64,000 nucleotides of DNA, from positions 28,712 to 92,711 of the forward strand of contig JBEKIF010000011.1 in NCBI GenBank assembly GCA_050011895.1, given 5' to 3'. The stretch's first letter is position 1; each line of letters begins with the position of its first letter. Positions 16,192-24,867 of this stretch are shown here, piece by piece. Below the pieces are notes generated by a model, which was not told the DNA's origin, ran no database searches, and saw nothing but the letters and a program-made list of their open reading frames with translations. Source of the DNA: DATBGO01 sp050011895. GTDB lineage: Bacteria > Actinomycetota > Actinomycetes > Streptosporangiales > Streptosporangiaceae. A program made the translations under genes and the position numbers.

Positions 16192-17169
16192 TCAGCCGAG
16201 CCCGGAGATAAAGCCGATCATCGCGCGGCTGACCTCGTCCGGTCGTTCCTGCTGGGTCCAGTGCCCGCAGCCGGGAAGCAGCACGGGCTCCGCGAGCCGC
16301 GGCGCGGCAGCACGCAGCCTGGGCAGCATCTCCCTGGCCCCCGGAAAGCTGACCACCAGGTCACGGTCGCCTGCGAGGTACAGGGCCGGGACAGGCACCG
16401 GTGCGTGGTGCCAGGCGGCAGTGAGCTCCCAGTTGCGGTCCAGGTTGCGATACCAGTTCAGCGGGCCGGTGAAGCCGGCCCCATCGGCATACTCCGTGGC
16501 GTAGACGTCGATGTCGGAACTGGTGAGCCAGGGCGGCAGGTCCGGCGGGTCGACGCAGATGTCGAGGAATCCGCCGCCAGGCGGCACGACAGGGAGGCCG
16601 CCAGGCCCGTCGGCGGACGCGCTGAAGAGCAACTTGCGGAAGGTGAGCCGAGGGTCCCTGCCGAGCTCGGCGTCGGCGACGCCGGGCTGCTGGAAGTAGA
16701 CCATGTAGAAGCCATCCCCGATCCCGGCGCGCATGGCCGCTATCGGCGCGCGGCTGCCCCTCGGCCGGTAAGGAACGCTCAGCCCGATGACGCCGCGCAC
16801 CCGGTCAGGCCGCAGCAGCGCCGTGTGCCAGGCGACTGGCGCGCCCCAGTCGTGGCCGGCCACGACCGCGTCCGGCGCCCCGAGCGCGTCCATCAGCGCG
16901 ATGACGTCGCCGGTGAGGTGCAGGATCGTGTACTGATCCGCCGCCCCGGGCGCCTCCGTCCGGCAATACCCGCGCTGATCGGGAGCGACCGCATGGAAGC
17001 CCGCCTCGGCCAGGGTGGTCAGCTGATGCCGCCAGGAGTACCAGCTTTCCGGGAATCCGTGCAGCAGCAGCACCAGTGGCCCGGCGCCCGCCTCGGCGAT
17101 ATGCATACGCAGCCCGCGTGCATCTATGTAACGATGGCTGATCCCGGTGCTAGTAGGGCGCGAGTCCAT
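16192..17169 (-). CDS. Epoxide hydrolase, alpha/beta-hydrolase fold
   Basis: A 325-residue soluble epoxide hydrolase type enzyme, opening epoxides to diols. Visible are the oxyanion HGFPESWYSWRHQ (HGxP), the nucleophile Asp in VAGHDWGAPVAW, a cap domain with the segment TGPLNWYRNLDRNWE carrying a ring-activating Tyr, the acid residue region ALYLAGDRDLVV and the catalytic His in GCGHWTQQERP. ATG 17169 begins MDSRPTSTGISHRYID, directly before the first strand; the in-frame extension upstream has no similarity and is rejected. The gene stands alone, convergent with ParA and divergent from the gene at 17352. Substrate unknown; detoxification is likely. Confidence 0.92.
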   Translation of the reverse strand: MDSRPTSTGISHRYIDARGLRMHIAEAGAGPLVLLLHGFPESWYSWRHQLTTLAEAGFHAVAPDQRGYCRTEAPGAADQYTILHLTGDVIALMDALGAPDAVVAGHDWGAPVAWHTALLRPDRVRGVIGLSVPYRPRGSRAPIAAMRAGIGDGFYMVYFQQPGVADAELGRDPRLTFRKLLFSASADGPGGLPVVPPGGGFLDICVDPPDLPPWLTSSDIDVYATEYADGAGFTGPLNWYRNLDRNWELTAAWHHAPVPVPALYLAGDRDLVVSFPGAREMLPRLRAAAPRLAEPVLLPGCGHWTQQERPDEVSRAMIGFISGLG

Positions 17170-17351
17170 AGCCGGACAATAGCGCGCTGCACGGCACGGT
17201 CTGCGGCCCCGCCACGCAGCGTCGCGCCGCCCGGCGGTCTGGGGCCACGGATAAAGACGACGCTGGAAGATGTCTTTGTAGCGATTGCAGGTACATAAGC
17301 TGCCAGGACAGTCCATGCTGTACAGGAGAATATTGTCTGCCTGAAGGGGGC

Positions 17352-17858
17352 TTGTTGGGCCGCAGGCTGCTTCGGCTGGAGATTCCGGTCTTCCCGGAGC
17401 GAAAGATGTTCCGGGTGCACGATCCGGCAGCTGACCCGGACGCGCCCGGTGGGCCGCTGCCGCCTGCCGACGCACTCATCACCGCCAGCCGCGATCAGAT
17501 GCTTGTCGCCTGCGCCCAGGAGCACGTCGGCGTCCAGCTCACCATCGAGGAATGGGAAGACGCGCCGGCCCCGTTCAGCGACGGTTACGAGGACGAGGCG
17601 AAGTGCGTCCTGTACCTGCGCGGCCACCTGAGCGTGGCGGATATGGCGGCCGGCCGCGCGATCCGCAGTGTCCGCCTCGCTGGTGGCGTCGGCGACTATG
17701 GCGTCCGCGTCTACACCCGCAACCGCGCCGAGGCCGTCCGGCGCTATGCCGCCCTTTTCAAGCTCAACGCCGACCCGCTCGGCGATGACTTCCAGCAGGC
17801 GAGAAAACGGCTGGAAGGCCTGGAGCAGTACCTGATCCAGCTCTGGCGGGAGTCCTGA
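17352..17858 (+). CDS. Hypothetical protein
   Basis: A 168-residue acidic, soluble protein without a recognised family. It contains an extended middle with EEWEDAPAPFSDGYEDEAKC, a strand pair (RSVRLAGGVGDYGVRVYTRNR) and a helical end (DDFQQARKRLEGLEQYLIQLWRES). Possible starts are TTG 17352/17355 behind AAGGGGG, or ATG 17406 behind GGAGCGAAAG; the second has the better spacing, and the first 18 residues are therefore uncertain. The last 8 codons and the stop are included in a 23-bp tandem duplication. Confidence 0.65.
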   Translation: MLGRRLLRLEIPVFPERKMFRVHDPAADPDAPGGPLPPADALITASRDQMLVACAQEHVGVQLTIEEWEDAPAPFSDGYEDEAKCVLYLRGHLSVADMAAGRAIRSVRLAGGVGDYGVRVYTRNRAEAVRRYAALFKLNADPLGDDFQQARKRLEGLEQYLIQLWRES

Positions 17859-17877
17859 TCCAGCTCTGGCGGGAGTC
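17832..17877. repeat. Exact 23-bp tandem duplication across a stop codon
   Basis: CTGATCCAGCTCTGGCGGGAGTC occurs twice head to tail (17832-17854 and 17855-17877; each unit is 23 bp, begins CTGATCCAGC and ends CGGGAGTC). Because 23 is not a multiple of three, the second copy is out of frame and supplies the TGA stop of the gene. A related fragment (GGCGGGAGTC) recurs at about 17909. Confidence 0.75.
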
Positions 17878-17937
17878 CTGCGACCGCGGCGGGGGTTCTA
17901 AGCCGGCGGCGGGAGTCTCCCGACAGCTGCAAGCGGG

Positions 17938-18270
17938 CTAATGCGCCCGCTTTCCCGACATGTCAGCAGTGCTGCGCTGGCCTGCGGGCGTCATCTGCGT
18001 GGTCACTCCGTGCGGCGCGGCGGTGCGGGTCGGTGCCTGCCGGACGCCGCCGTCGCGGAACGGGGCGAGCGCGTACACGACCACCGAGACGACCGCTATC
18101 ACCACGAGTGCCGCTCCGGCCGCCACGATGCGGACCCGCGGCGACCGCAGCACTGCGGTCAGGCCCGGATGGCCGAACGAGCGCAGCCTGGACGCCAGCA
18201 TGGGATCGTCATCTGCGAGCTTGCGCTCCATCTCATCGAGCATGCGCTGCTCGTCCATGGACAGCGCCAT
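17938..18270 (-). CDS. DUF3040 membrane protein
   Basis: A 110-residue DUF3040 protein, a family of small actinobacterial membrane proteins of unknown function. The family start MALSMDEQRMLDEMERKLADDDPML is followed by ASRLRSFG and a hydrophobic helix around residues 46-66 (IVAAGAALVVIAVVSVVVYAL). The tail, probably outside, is rich in Thr, Ala and Gln. ATG 18270 has a strong GGAGGTG ribosome site and gives the standard family start. Many actinobacteria have several copies, one beside mraZ; this one is isolated. Confidence 0.88.
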   Translation of the reverse strand: MALSMDEQRMLDEMERKLADDDPMLASRLRSFGHPGLTAVLRSPRVRIVAAGAALVVIAVVSVVVYALAPFRDGGVRQAPTRTAAPHGVTTQMTPAGQRSTADMSGKRAH

Positions 18271-18441
18271 GACGCACCTCCGGGCCACCTCTGCCACCAC
18301 CGCCAAGCGCATGCGTGGGGACTGACTCTAACTATCCCCCGCGGCGAGATTTTTTACCCGTGCTTTGCGGGCCGGTTGCGGCCTTAGTGCCGGACAGATA
18401 CGGCTTGCGGTTCCCGGCACCGCCCGGTGTCGAATATGTAT

Positions 18442-18470
18442 TTGATTATCTCGAACTGGCATTCTAGGCT
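18442..18470 (+). promoter_or_regulatory. Promoter of the radical SAM gene
   Basis: TTGATT (18442-18447) and TAGGCT (18465-18470) are spaced by 17 nt. The hexamer ends 6 nt before ATG 18477, so transcription and translation probably begin together. Confidence 0.55.
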
Positions 18471-18476
18471 GCCGGT

Positions 18477-19634
18477 ATGCGATGGGACAGCCTCCGGCTC
18501 CAGCCCGACGGCGCGGGCGGCCCGCCACCGGCCGGTCCTGCGCCGCCGGCCCTTTTCGGTACCGACGCGGTGGCCAGGACCTTCGACAGGCCAGGCTTCC
18601 GGGGCATTACCTTCTACGAGGTGCGGGCGCGGTCGATCATCAACCAGGTGCCCCCGGCGTCAAGGATGGCCTTCCGGTGGACCATCAACCCCTACCGGGG
18701 CTGCAGTCATGGCTGCGTCTACTGCTTCGCCCGGCATACCCACACCTACCTCGACCTGGACGCCGGGCTCGACTTCAACTCGAAGATCATCGTCAAGGTG
18801 AATGCCCCCGAGCTTGCGAGGCGTGAGCTTGGCAGCGCGCGGTGGCCTGGCGAGCACGTCGCCATGGGCACGAACGTGGACTGCTATCAGCGGGCGGAGG
18901 GCCGTTACCGGCTGATGCCCGGGATCATCGGAGCCCTGCGGGACGCGGGCAACCCGTTCTCCATCCTCACCAAGGGCACCCTGATCCTCAGGGACATCGA
19001 CCTGCTGGCGGACGCCGCGCAGGTCACTGACGTCGGGATCAACGTGTCGGTGGGTTTTGTCGATAAAGAGCTTTCCCGCTGCGTCGAGCCCGGCACGCCA
19101 GGGCCAGCGCGGCGGCTCGGCGTGTGTGCCGCGCTTACCGCCCGCGGGCTGGCGTGCGGCGTGCTCATGGGTCCGGTGCTGCCGTTCCTGTCCGACTCAC
19201 CAGCCCAGCTCAAGGCCACCGTCGAGCAGATCGCACAGGCCGGGGCGAACCACGTCACCCCGATTGTGCTGCACTTGCGCCCCGGCGCCAGGGAGTGGTT
19301 CATGACCTGGCTGCGCATGCACCACCCGGGCCTGGTCAGTTCTTACCTGTCGCTCTACGGCTCCGGCGCGTACGCGCCAAAGGCGTATCAGCGGCGGATA
19401 GCCGATCAGGTCAGGGAACTGGCGGCCGCTAGCGGAATCGGCAACGCCAGCCCCGCGCAGGCCCGCGGCGCCAGCCCCGCGCAGGCCCGCAAGGCCAGCC
19501 CCGCGCAGGCCCGCGGCGCCAGCCCCGCGCAGGCCCGCGGTGCCGGGCCGCGGCACCCGGCGTGCCGCCCGGGCGATCGCCTCGCGGACGGCCCGGCCGA
19601 CCGGCCGCCTGCCGTTCAGCTGTCGCTGCTATGA
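18477..19634 (+). CDS. Rv2578c-type radical SAM protein
   Basis: A 385-residue radical SAM protein of the actinobacterial Rv2578c group, distantly related to spore photoproduct lyase. The [4Fe-4S] cluster motif is CSHGCVYCFAR (around residues 77-87; CxxxCxxC), preceded by NPYRGC. A long barrel follows with MGTNVDCYQRAEGRYRLMPG and HVTPIVLHLRPGAREWF. The substrate is not known. The C-terminus has four copies of an 8-residue repeat (ASPAQARG/K) and then a disordered tail ending LSLL. ATG 18477 is set by the promoter spacing. Its end overlaps the convergent rhodanese gene by 19 nt. Confidence 0.9.
   Translation: MRWDSLRLQPDGAGGPPPAGPAPPALFGTDAVARTFDRPGFRGITFYEVRARSIINQVPPASRMAFRWTINPYRGCSHGCVYCFARHTHTYLDLDAGLDFNSKIIVKVNAPELARRELGSARWPGEHVAMGTNVDCYQRAEGRYRLMPGIIGALRDAGNPFSILTKGTLILRDIDLLADAAQVTDVGINVSVGFVDKELSRCVEPGTPGPARRLGVCAALTARGLACGVLMGPVLPFLSDSPAQLKATVEQIAQAGANHVTPIVLHLRPGAREWFMTWLRMHHPGLVSSYLSLYGSGAYAPKAYQRRIADQVRELAAASGIGNASPAQARGASPAQARKASPAQARGASPAQARGAGPRHPACRPGDRLADGPADRPPAVQLSLL
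19446..19541. repeat. Four in-frame 24-bp units in the radical SAM gene
   Basis: Units at 19446, 19470, 19494 and 19518 begin GCCAGCCCCGCGCAGGCCCG and code for ASPAQARG, with Lys in the second unit. Near-identity at the DNA level points to recent expansion. Confidence 0.8.
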
Positions 19635-20035
19635 CCGCCTGCCAGCACCGGGAGGCCCGCGGCCTGCCACGCGCGGAAGCCGCCCGCCAGGTCGGTCGCG
19701 CCGCTGAGCCCGAGGTCCTGCAGGGCAGCTGCGGCAAGGCTCGATGTGTATCCCTCTGAGCACACCACGATGACCCGCAGGTCGTAACTGGCCTGCGGGA
19801 GCCTGGCGGCGGAGGCCGGATCGAGCCGCCATTCGAGCACGTTGCGCTCCACCAGCAAGGCGCCGGGTATCTCGCCCTCGGCGGCACGCTGCGCCTCGGG
19901 GCGGATGTCGACGAGCAATGCGCCGTCGCGGGCGGCGGCCGATGCCTGCAGCGGCTCCAGCCGGCGCAGCCGGGCGCGCGCCTCGGCGAGCAGCTGATCG
20001 ACCGTCCGGCCGCCGGGGGGCGGGGCCGCGCTCAC
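19616..20035 (-). CDS. Rhodanese-like sulfurtransferase
   Basis: A 139-residue single-domain rhodanese. The substrate loop is VVCSEGYTSSLAAAAL with the catalytic Cys that carries persulfide; the conserved LVDIRPEAQR and GGFRAWQAAGLPV segments flank it. It moves sulfur between thiosulfate or persulfides and thiols. The GTG start overlaps the stop of the upstream cysteine dioxygenase (GTGA), so the two are translationally coupled, which suggests a joint role in disposing of cysteine sulfur. The C-terminus overlaps the end of the radical SAM gene on the other strand. Confidence 0.9.
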   Translation of the reverse strand: MSAAPPPGGRTVDQLLAEARARLRRLEPLQASAAARDGALLVDIRPEAQRAAEGEIPGALLVERNVLEWRLDPASAARLPQASYDLRVIVVCSEGYTSSLAAAALQDLGLSGATDLAGGFRAWQAAGLPVLAGGHSSDS

Positions 20036-20562
20036 CAGTCCAGACCCGCTTGCGTGCTGGCAGCCGGGACAAGGCCGGCCGCGGTCAGCTCATACTGGCG
20101 CATCGCGGTGAGCGGCGGAGAATAAGCGTGCACGCTGACGGCCGGCCCGGCAGCCGCGTTCAAGACGTCGTGCACATGATGCGTGCCGAAGGCCCGGACG
20201 CTCCCCGCGGGGAGCGTCCTGCTGCGCGGCTGGCTCTGGCCGGGAGCCACGGTGCGCTCGGACAGCCGACCGCGCGCTACCGCGAACGCGCCCACTGCTT
20301 CACCGTGATCATGAAAACCAGTATGCTGTCCGGGCAGCCAGCTGAGCAGCCATATCTCATAGTCGTCCGCCAATTCCAGGCGGCAGTACCAGCGCTTTTC
20401 CGCACCGAAGCGGACCAGGTGGTTCCACGCCGCTGGCTGCGCGGCGAGACCGCCCGCCAGCTGCGCGAGGTGTTCCTGGCGCTGCGTGAGGTATTCCTGG
20501 CGCTGCGTGAGGTATTCCTCGTTCTGCGCTGTGCCCTGATAACCGACCGCCGTCAGTGTCAT
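20032..20562 (-). CDS. Cysteine dioxygenase (type I, cupin)
   Basis: A 176-residue cupin of the cysteine dioxygenase family, oxidising cysteine to cysteine sulfinate with iron and O2. Iron ligands are visible as HDH in GFHDHGEAVGAFAVARG and the later His of THHVHDVLN. The catalytic-type Tyr lies in VSVHAYSPPL. The N-terminus has a 7-residue repeat (EYLTQRQ, EYLTQRQ, EHLAQLA) produced by three 21-bp units at 20467-20529, in a helix before the cupin core. Start ATG 20562. It is coupled to the rhodanese gene and divergent from menF. Confidence 0.88.
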   Translation of the reverse strand: MTLTAVGYQGTAQNEEYLTQRQEYLTQRQEHLAQLAGGLAAQPAAWNHLVRFGAEKRWYCRLELADDYEIWLLSWLPGQHTGFHDHGEAVGAFAVARGRLSERTVAPGQSQPRSRTLPAGSVRAFGTHHVHDVLNAAAGPAVSVHAYSPPLTAMRQYELTAAGLVPAASTQAGLDW

Positions 20563-20720
20563 CCCAGATATCCAATCGACTTAATGGGAAATGGTTTCAG
20601 TGAACCTACCACGCCGGCCCGCGGCGCGGCGGGCCGGCTGGCTGTCCGGCCGGCACTATTCCCCGCAAGCGGAGCGCCCCCGCAGCAGAGCGCCCCGCTG
20701 CCGCACGTAAAGTTGCTGCC

Positions 20721-22025
20721 GTGGTAGCCCAGCACGATGACGCAGTCCAGCGCGTGCCGGACCGGCTGGTCGTCCGCACGGTCCGGATTCCCGAGCCTGG
20801 TGACCTGCTGGCCCGCCTGCCCGGACCGGCTGCATTGGCCTGGATCCGCCGCGGCGACGGGCTGGCCGGCTGGGGAGAGGCCGCCCGTATCACCATCCCA
20901 GCGGGCGTCGACAGGTTCACCGCAGGCGAGAAGTGGCTGCGTGAGCTTTTCGATAACGCCGAGGTCACCGACGAGCTGACCGTGCCGGGCTCCGGGCCGG
21001 TCGCCTTCGGCAGCTTCACCTTCGACCCGGCCTCCGACGGCTCCGTTTTGGTCGTGCCGCGCATGGTGGTGGGCCGCCGGTCCGGCCAGGCATGGCTCAC
21101 CACCATCAGCGATGGCCGGGGCGGCACGGCGGTGGCACGGCCGGCGGTCGCTCCGGCGGTGGTCCGGTGGCATGACGGGAGCCTGAGCGCTCCGCAGTGG
21201 CAGCGCGCCGTGACCGCGGCGGTGACCAGGATCAGGGCCGGGGATCTCCGCAAGGTGGTACTGGCCAGGGACCTGTACGCGGCCGCGTCCGGCGACATCG
21301 ACGTGCGCCTCCTCCTTGGCAGGCTGGCCGGGCGGTACCCGGACTGCTACACCTTCTCCTGCGCCGGGCTGGCGGGCGCCACTCCTGAGCTGCTGGTCCG
21401 GCGCGAGGGCCTGGCGGTGAGTTCCCTCGTCCTGGCCGGCACCACGCCGCGCGGCGCCACCGCCCGCGAGGACGATGCGCTCGGCGCTGCCCTGCTCGGC
21501 TCGGCGAAGGAAGTGGAGGAGCACGGGTATGCCGTCGCGGACGTGCGGGCCGTCCTCGGCCCGCGCTGCCGCGAGCTGGCGATAGACCCGCAGCCATCGC
21601 TGTTGCGGCTGGCGAACGTGCAGCATCTCGCGACCCGGGTGCACGGCATCCTCGCCACCAGAAGCAGCCGCTGGCTCCCGCACGGCCGGGGCGGCGCAGC
21701 CGACGAGCGGACAGCGCCCACCGCACTGGCGCTCGCCGCCGATCTGCATCCGACAGCGGCGGTCTGCGGCACGCCGGCCGGCCCGGCGATGGATCTGATC
21801 AGGGAACTCGAGGGGATGGACCGGGGCCGATACGCGGGCCCGGTCGGCTGGGCCGACGCCCAGGGGAACGGGGAATGGGGAATCGCGCTGCGCTGCGCGG
21901 AGCTTGACGGCCCGCGGGCCCGCCTGTTCGCCGGCTGCGGCATCGTCGCCGGCTCGGATCCGGCCGCCGAGCTCGCCGAGGCCCAGTCCAAGTTCTGGCC
22001 GGTACAGGACGCGCTGGAGGGCTAG
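20721..22025 (+). CDS. menF: Isochorismate synthase (menaquinone pathway)
   Basis: A 434-residue chorismate-binding enzyme converting chorismate to isochorismate, the first step of classical menaquinone synthesis. The family motifs are RIRAGDLRKVVLARDL, ATPELLVRREG, LAGTTPRG, SAKEVEEHGYAV, HLATRVHG and the C-terminal PTAAVCGTPAGPAM plus GPVGWADAQGNGEWGIALR. A siderophore-type isochorismate synthase would look similar, but menD lies directly beyond, tail to tail (4-nt overlap), so menF is favoured. GTG 20721 lies 7 nt after TAAAGT and lacks a ribosome site. Confidence 0.92.
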   Translation: MVAQHDDAVQRVPDRLVVRTVRIPEPGDLLARLPGPAALAWIRRGDGLAGWGEAARITIPAGVDRFTAGEKWLRELFDNAEVTDELTVPGSGPVAFGSFTFDPASDGSVLVVPRMVVGRRSGQAWLTTISDGRGGTAVARPAVAPAVVRWHDGSLSAPQWQRAVTAAVTRIRAGDLRKVVLARDLYAAASGDIDVRLLLGRLAGRYPDCYTFSCAGLAGATPELLVRREGLAVSSLVLAGTTPRGATAREDDALGAALLGSAKEVEEHGYAVADVRAVLGPRCRELAIDPQPSLLRLANVQHLATRVHGILATRSSRWLPHGRGGAADERTAPTALALAADLHPTAAVCGTPAGPAMDLIRELEGMDRGRYAGPVGWADAQGNGEWGIALRCAELDGPRARLFAGCGIVAGSDPAAELAEAQSKFWPVQDALEG

Positions 22026-23842
22026 CCGGATGCGCCGCGCTCGCGTGCCACCGACAGCGCAGACTCGCACGCCGCACTCAGGCGCCCGCGCAGCGCGGCG
22101 CCGGCCGCCCGGTCGGTGCGCACCTCGGCCACCCTCAGCCCCCGGCCGCTCAGCACGGCGCCGAGATCCTCGGGCCGCTCCAGCCGCGTATACGCAAGCC
22201 CGGCAGCCTGGGCGATACGTTCCAGATCCGTCCCATGCGGGGTGCCGAAGAGGCGCTCGAACTGCGCAGGGAAGGCTGCCTGTTCCAGCGTGGAGAAGAT
22301 ACCGCCGCCATCGTTGCCGACCACCAGCAGGCAGAGATCGGGGCGCGGCTCGTCTGGGCCGAGCATCAGGCCCGGCGAGTCGTGCAGGAAGGCCAGGTCG
22401 CCGAGGAGCGCGACGGCCGGGCCGCCGCCGGCGGACTGCCAGGCGAGGGCCGCGCCGATCGCCGATGACACCAGGCCGTCGATGCCGCTAGCCCCCCGGC
22501 TCGCCAGGATCCGCAGGCCAGCGCGCGCGGCCAGGTGCTGGTCCAGATCACGGACCGGCATGCTGGAGGCAGCCCACAGCAGACCGCCGTCCGGCAGTAC
22601 CGCGGCCAGATCGCGGGCTAGCCTGGGCTCGCTAAATCCCGCGCCGGCATCCAGGATCGCGTCAGCGGCCTGCCTTGCCGCGGCGTCGGCCTGCTTCCAG
22701 GACATGAGCCAGGCGGCGGGCTCCCCGGGATCCGGGCCGCCGGTCAGCCGGACCGCCTGCGCCACGTCGGTGGCGGTCCTGGCCGGATCGGACCAGCGGC
22801 CCGGCCCCTGCGCGAGCACGATGTGCCGGGCCGGAGGAGCACCGGGCGCGCCCCGGAGGAACGCGAGCTGGCCGCGGGACAGGCCCGGCCGGCCGGCCGA
22901 GACGATGAGGTCCGGCCGGTGCGCCGCGGTGAATCCGGGTGCGTCGAGCAGGTAGCCGTAGGCGGACAGTGCATTCGGGCCCCGCCGGGCGCCCGATGAT
23001 GGCTCGGCCAGCACCGGCCAGCCAGCTGTCTCCGCCATCTCGAGCAGCGGGGCGGCATCAAAGTCCCCATCACCGCAGACCACCACGCCCCGCTCGGCCC
23101 AGGCCACGCCGACAGCTGGCAGGCCAGCGGAAGCGCCGGCCAGCGGGCCGGCGCCTGCCGGGAACGGCGGCGGCAAGCCTGGCGACGGAGCGAGCCCCGG
23201 CCGCCGGGCGCTGAAGGCGGTCCACGGCGCCCCGCCGGGGCGGCCGCCGAGCGGCCCGGGCCAGCCGGCTGGCCCGGGCCCGTCCCCGGCACCGGGCACC
23301 AGCGGTTCCCGGAACGGCACATTGACGTGCACCGGGCCGGGAAACCCGCCCGCCGCCCCGGACGCCTGCGCCCAGGACCGGCAGGCCAGCGACCGCCAGT
23401 AGCCGGCCATCCCGGACCGGGCCTCAGGCACCCCGGCCTCGCAGAACCACCGCACCGCGCTCCCGTACAGCTTCAGCTGGTCGATCGTCTGGTTGGCGCC
23501 GGTGCCGCGCAGCTCGGGCGGCCGGTCCGCGGTCAGCACGAGCAGCGGTACCCCCGACTCGTCGGCCTCGATCACGGCGGCGTGGAACTGCGCGGTGGCC
23601 GTGCCCGACGTGCACAACAGCAGGGCCGGCCGGCGGCTCGCCTTGGCCAGGCCGAGCGCGAGGAACGCGGCACTGCGCTCGTCGATGCGCACGTGCAGCC
23701 GCACGTCCCCCGCGCGGGAGCGGTCGAAGAGCGCCAGCGCAAGCGGCGCGCTGCGCGAGCCGGGCGCCAGCACTGCCTCGCGCAGGCCGCACCTGACCAG
23801 CTCGTCGGTGAACACGGTGCCGAACGCGGTGGCCGGATTCAC
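22022..23842 (-). CDS. menD: SEPHCHC synthase (2-succinyl-5-enolpyruvyl-6-hydroxy-3-cyclohexene-1-carboxylate synthase)
   Basis: A 606-residue thiamine-diphosphate enzyme joining isochorismate and 2-oxoglutarate. The N-terminal PYR domain has VLAPGSRSAPLALAL and the activating Glu in RIDERSAAFLALGLAKAS; the C-terminal PP domain has the ThDP/Mg region (ALLGDLAFLHDSPGLML and VVGNDGGGIFS). The middle (around residues 190-240) is Pro/Gly-rich and longer than usual. GTG 23842 overlaps the menC stop, so menC and menD are coupled. Confidence 0.96.
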   Translation of the reverse strand: MNPATAFGTVFTDELVRCGLREAVLAPGSRSAPLALALFDRSRAGDVRLHVRIDERSAAFLALGLAKASRRPALLLCTSGTATAQFHAAVIEADESGVPLLVLTADRPPELRGTGANQTIDQLKLYGSAVRWFCEAGVPEARSGMAGYWRSLACRSWAQASGAAGGFPGPVHVNVPFREPLVPGAGDGPGPAGWPGPLGGRPGGAPWTAFSARRPGLAPSPGLPPPFPAGAGPLAGASAGLPAVGVAWAERGVVVCGDGDFDAAPLLEMAETAGWPVLAEPSSGARRGPNALSAYGYLLDAPGFTAAHRPDLIVSAGRPGLSRGQLAFLRGAPGAPPARHIVLAQGPGRWSDPARTATDVAQAVRLTGGPDPGEPAAWLMSWKQADAAARQAADAILDAGAGFSEPRLARDLAAVLPDGGLLWAASSMPVRDLDQHLAARAGLRILASRGASGIDGLVSSAIGAALAWQSAGGGPAVALLGDLAFLHDSPGLMLGPDEPRPDLCLLVVGNDGGGIFSTLEQAAFPAQFERLFGTPHGTDLERIAQAAGLAYTRLERPEDLGAVLSGRGLRVAEVRTDRAAGAALRGRLSAACESALSVARERGASG

Positions 23843-24852
23843 TGCCGGACCGGCCGCCCGGTGTCAAGGAACTCGGCCGCGGCCAGCATCCGCGCGACCC
23901 ACGGCGCGGGATCGGCTTCCCACGCGGACAGCCGTTCTGGATCGGCGACAGCCGCCCGGACCGGCAAGGTCCCGGCTTCGGCGGTCAGCGGCGCTGCGGT
24001 CACGTCGCCGGTCAGCAGGCTCATCGTGGCCAGCCCGCAGTCGTAGGGCAGCTCAGGCAGGGCCGCGGCCAGTGCCACGCCCGCCGCGAGCCCGACCGAG
24101 GACTCGACAGCGCTGGAGACGACAGCCGGCAGCCCGCAGCCGCTGGCGACGCGCAGCGCCGTCCGTACCCCGCCGAGCGGCGCCGCCTTGAGCACCACGA
24201 TGTCGGCGGCTCCGGCCGCCCGCACTGCCAGCGGGTCCGCCGCCCGGCGGATCGACTCGTCCGCGGCCAGCGGCACGTCCACGAGGCGGCGCAGCTCGGC
24301 AAGCTCAGCCAGGGTGGCGCACGGCTGCTCGGCGTACTCCAGGCCGAACGGGGCCAGCGCGCGCAGCATCACCGCCGCTTGCCGCACATCCCAGCCGCCG
24401 TTGGCATCGACCCGGATCCGCCCGGACGCCCCGAGCGCGTCCCGCACCGCCGCCACCCTGGCGACGTCATCATTGCCAGCCTGGCCGGCCTCAGCGACTT
24501 TCACCTTCGCCGTCCGGCAGCCAGCGGAAGCGGCAATCTCATGAGCGCGCTGCGGGCCCACGGCGGGCACGGTGACGTTGACGCCTATACAGTCGCGGAC
24601 CGGTGCCGGCCAGCCGGCGATCGCCGCCTCGAGCGCGCAGGCCAGCCAGGGGGCGCATTCGCGCGGGCCGTACTCGGCGAACGGCGAGAACTCCCCCCAG
24701 CCCGCAGGCCCGCTGAGCAGCGCGCCCTCCCGCACGGTGAGGCCGCGGAAGCGCTCCCGCATCGGGATCGCGTACGCCCGCGCCGTCGGCAGCAGGGCGG
24801 CGAGCTGGTCACGCAGGTCCGCGCCGCTCGCGTAGCCGTTCTCCCCGGTCAC
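23839..24852 (-). CDS. menC: o-Succinylbenzoate synthase
   Basis: A 337-residue enolase-superfamily enzyme dehydrating SHCHC to o-succinylbenzoate. The catalytic lysine lies in TAKVKVAE, the metal ligands in RVDANGGW (Asp), YAEQPC (Glu) and AADESIR (Asp), and the second catalytic Lys in IVVLKAAPLGG. Start GTG 24852, 15 nt after the menB stop. It overlaps menD by 4 nt, giving menB-menC-menD as one leftward transcript. Confidence 0.95.
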   Translation of the reverse strand: MTGENGYASGADLRDQLAALLPTARAYAIPMRERFRGLTVREGALLSGPAGWGEFSPFAEYGPRECAPWLACALEAAIAGWPAPVRDCIGVNVTVPAVGPQRAHEIAASAGCRTAKVKVAEAGQAGNDDVARVAAVRDALGASGRIRVDANGGWDVRQAAVMLRALAPFGLEYAEQPCATLAELAELRRLVDVPLAADESIRRAADPLAVRAAGAADIVVLKAAPLGGVRTALRVASGCGLPAVVSSAVESSVGLAAGVALAAALPELPYDCGLATMSLLTGDVTAAPLTAEAGTLPVRAAVADPERLSAWEADPAPWVARMLAAAEFLDTGRPVRQ

Positions 24853-24867
24853 GCCAGGCCGGCCAGG

